A stretch of 64,000 nt of DNA from Hexactinellida sp. DTS-2022 (lineage: Eukaryota > Porifera > Hexactinellida), in contig JAPNXP010000013.1 in the NCBI GenBank assembly GCA_028753945.1, forward strand, positions 4,837,501 through 4,901,500, written 5' to 3'. Of the stretch, positions 63,843-64,000 are shown one piece after another (position 1 is the first letter of the stretch; each line of letters begins with the position of its first letter). Under the pieces are notes generated by a model. That model saw nothing but the letters and a program-made list of their open reading frames with translations, had not been told where the DNA came from and did no database searches. The position numbers were made by a program, and so were the translations under genes.

Positions 63843-64000
63843 TTACTTTGTTCTGAGAATAATATGAATTCCAGAGTCGGTTTCCACTGGCTGACTCAGT
63901 TCCCCCACTGACAGAGAATAGGTAGCATCTTCAAACGGCTTCTGCATTTGCCCGCGACCAAATTCACCTAAATCTCCACCATTTTTCGCACTGCTACAAT
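63843..64000 (-). CDS. PIN1: PIN1 prolyl isomerase, C-terminal part (truncated by window edge)
   Basis: The 52 visible codons read from the window edge to the TAA at 63843-63845. [38 protein letters not shown] and [12 protein letters not shown] form the second half of a parvulin domain. This includes the catalytic-site CSSAK cysteine, the QMQKPFE helix and the C-terminal His. The match to animal PIN1 is very close. The WW domain lies beyond the window. PIN1 isomerises phospho-Ser/Thr-Pro bonds in cell-cycle proteins. Confidence 0.96.
   Translation of the reverse strand, partial: CSSAKNGGDLGEFGRGQMQKPFEDATYSLSVGELSQPVETDSGIHIILRTK

Noticed and set aside
1..64000. CRISPR arrays, rRNA, tRNA genes, bacterial operons or prophage
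   Set aside because: The genes are spliced and animal-type. No A-box/B-box tRNA pair was found; GGTTCGATTC at about 33397 lies in a CAP coding exon. No regularly spaced direct repeats were seen.

Overview
The window is eukaryotic nuclear DNA, almost certainly from an animal with a small, AT-rich, gene-dense genome. It carries about 28 protein genes in 64 kb, and the intron-containing genes have GT-AG introns, many only 60-400 bases long. The gene set (PPIL1, EMC2, MUL1, TMEM161, a BEN-domain factor, OCIAD1, FAM98, HELQ, HDAC11, BZW/5MP, PCID2, ATG4, OST4, USE1, an hnRNP K-like protein, CDK5, PIN1) is metazoan. Hedgehog-type Hint (Hog) domains fused to other proteins, with no Hedgehog signalling domain, suggest a non-bilaterian such as a sponge. 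That placement is an inference, not something the sequence proves.

Layout. 0.5-11.4 kb: seven intronless genes, all on the minus strand (PPIL1, EMC2, MUL1, an O-fucosyltransferase-like enzyme, TMEM161, a BEN protein, OCIAD1). 12.1-20.7 kb: a 13-exon FAM98 gene whose 4.1-kb sixth intron holds an intact, oppositely oriented HELQ helicase gene. 21.5-25.9 kb: an F-box/WD40 gene and two tandem Nudix genes. 26.8-34.8 kb: two divergent, membrane-anchored CAP/SCP genes with asparagine runs, with a dual-specificity phosphatase between them. 35.2-41.4 kb: two tandem genes that fuse a P-loop GTPase, a MACPF pore-forming domain and a Hog autoprocessing domain. 42.4-52.9 kb: CHRAC1, HDAC11, BZW, PCID2 and ATG4. 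53.8-64 kb: OST4, USE1 with an hnRNP K-like gene inside its intron, a secreted GPI-type protein, CDK5, a proline-rich gene with an ankyrin gene inside its intron, and the 3' end of PIN1.

The most unusual locus is the GTPase-MACPF-Hog pair. The two paralogues are diverged over most of their length. From the first base of the predicted catalytic Hint cysteine codon to a proline 145-147 codons later they are about 99% identical. This block is GC-rich and ends sharply at both sides, as expected for domain-limited gene conversion or an intein-like mobile module. Both genes also break reading frame in the same part of the GTPase domain, each needing a -1 shift.

Short foldback elements are scattered through introns and spacers. 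Many carry termini related to ACAGTAGAACCTCGTTA and look like non-autonomous pogo/Tigger-type MITEs. Most genes are housekeeping and unrelated to each other in function. The CAP pair and the GTPase-MACPF-Hog pair are the lineage-specific, possibly surface or defence-related, part of the window.
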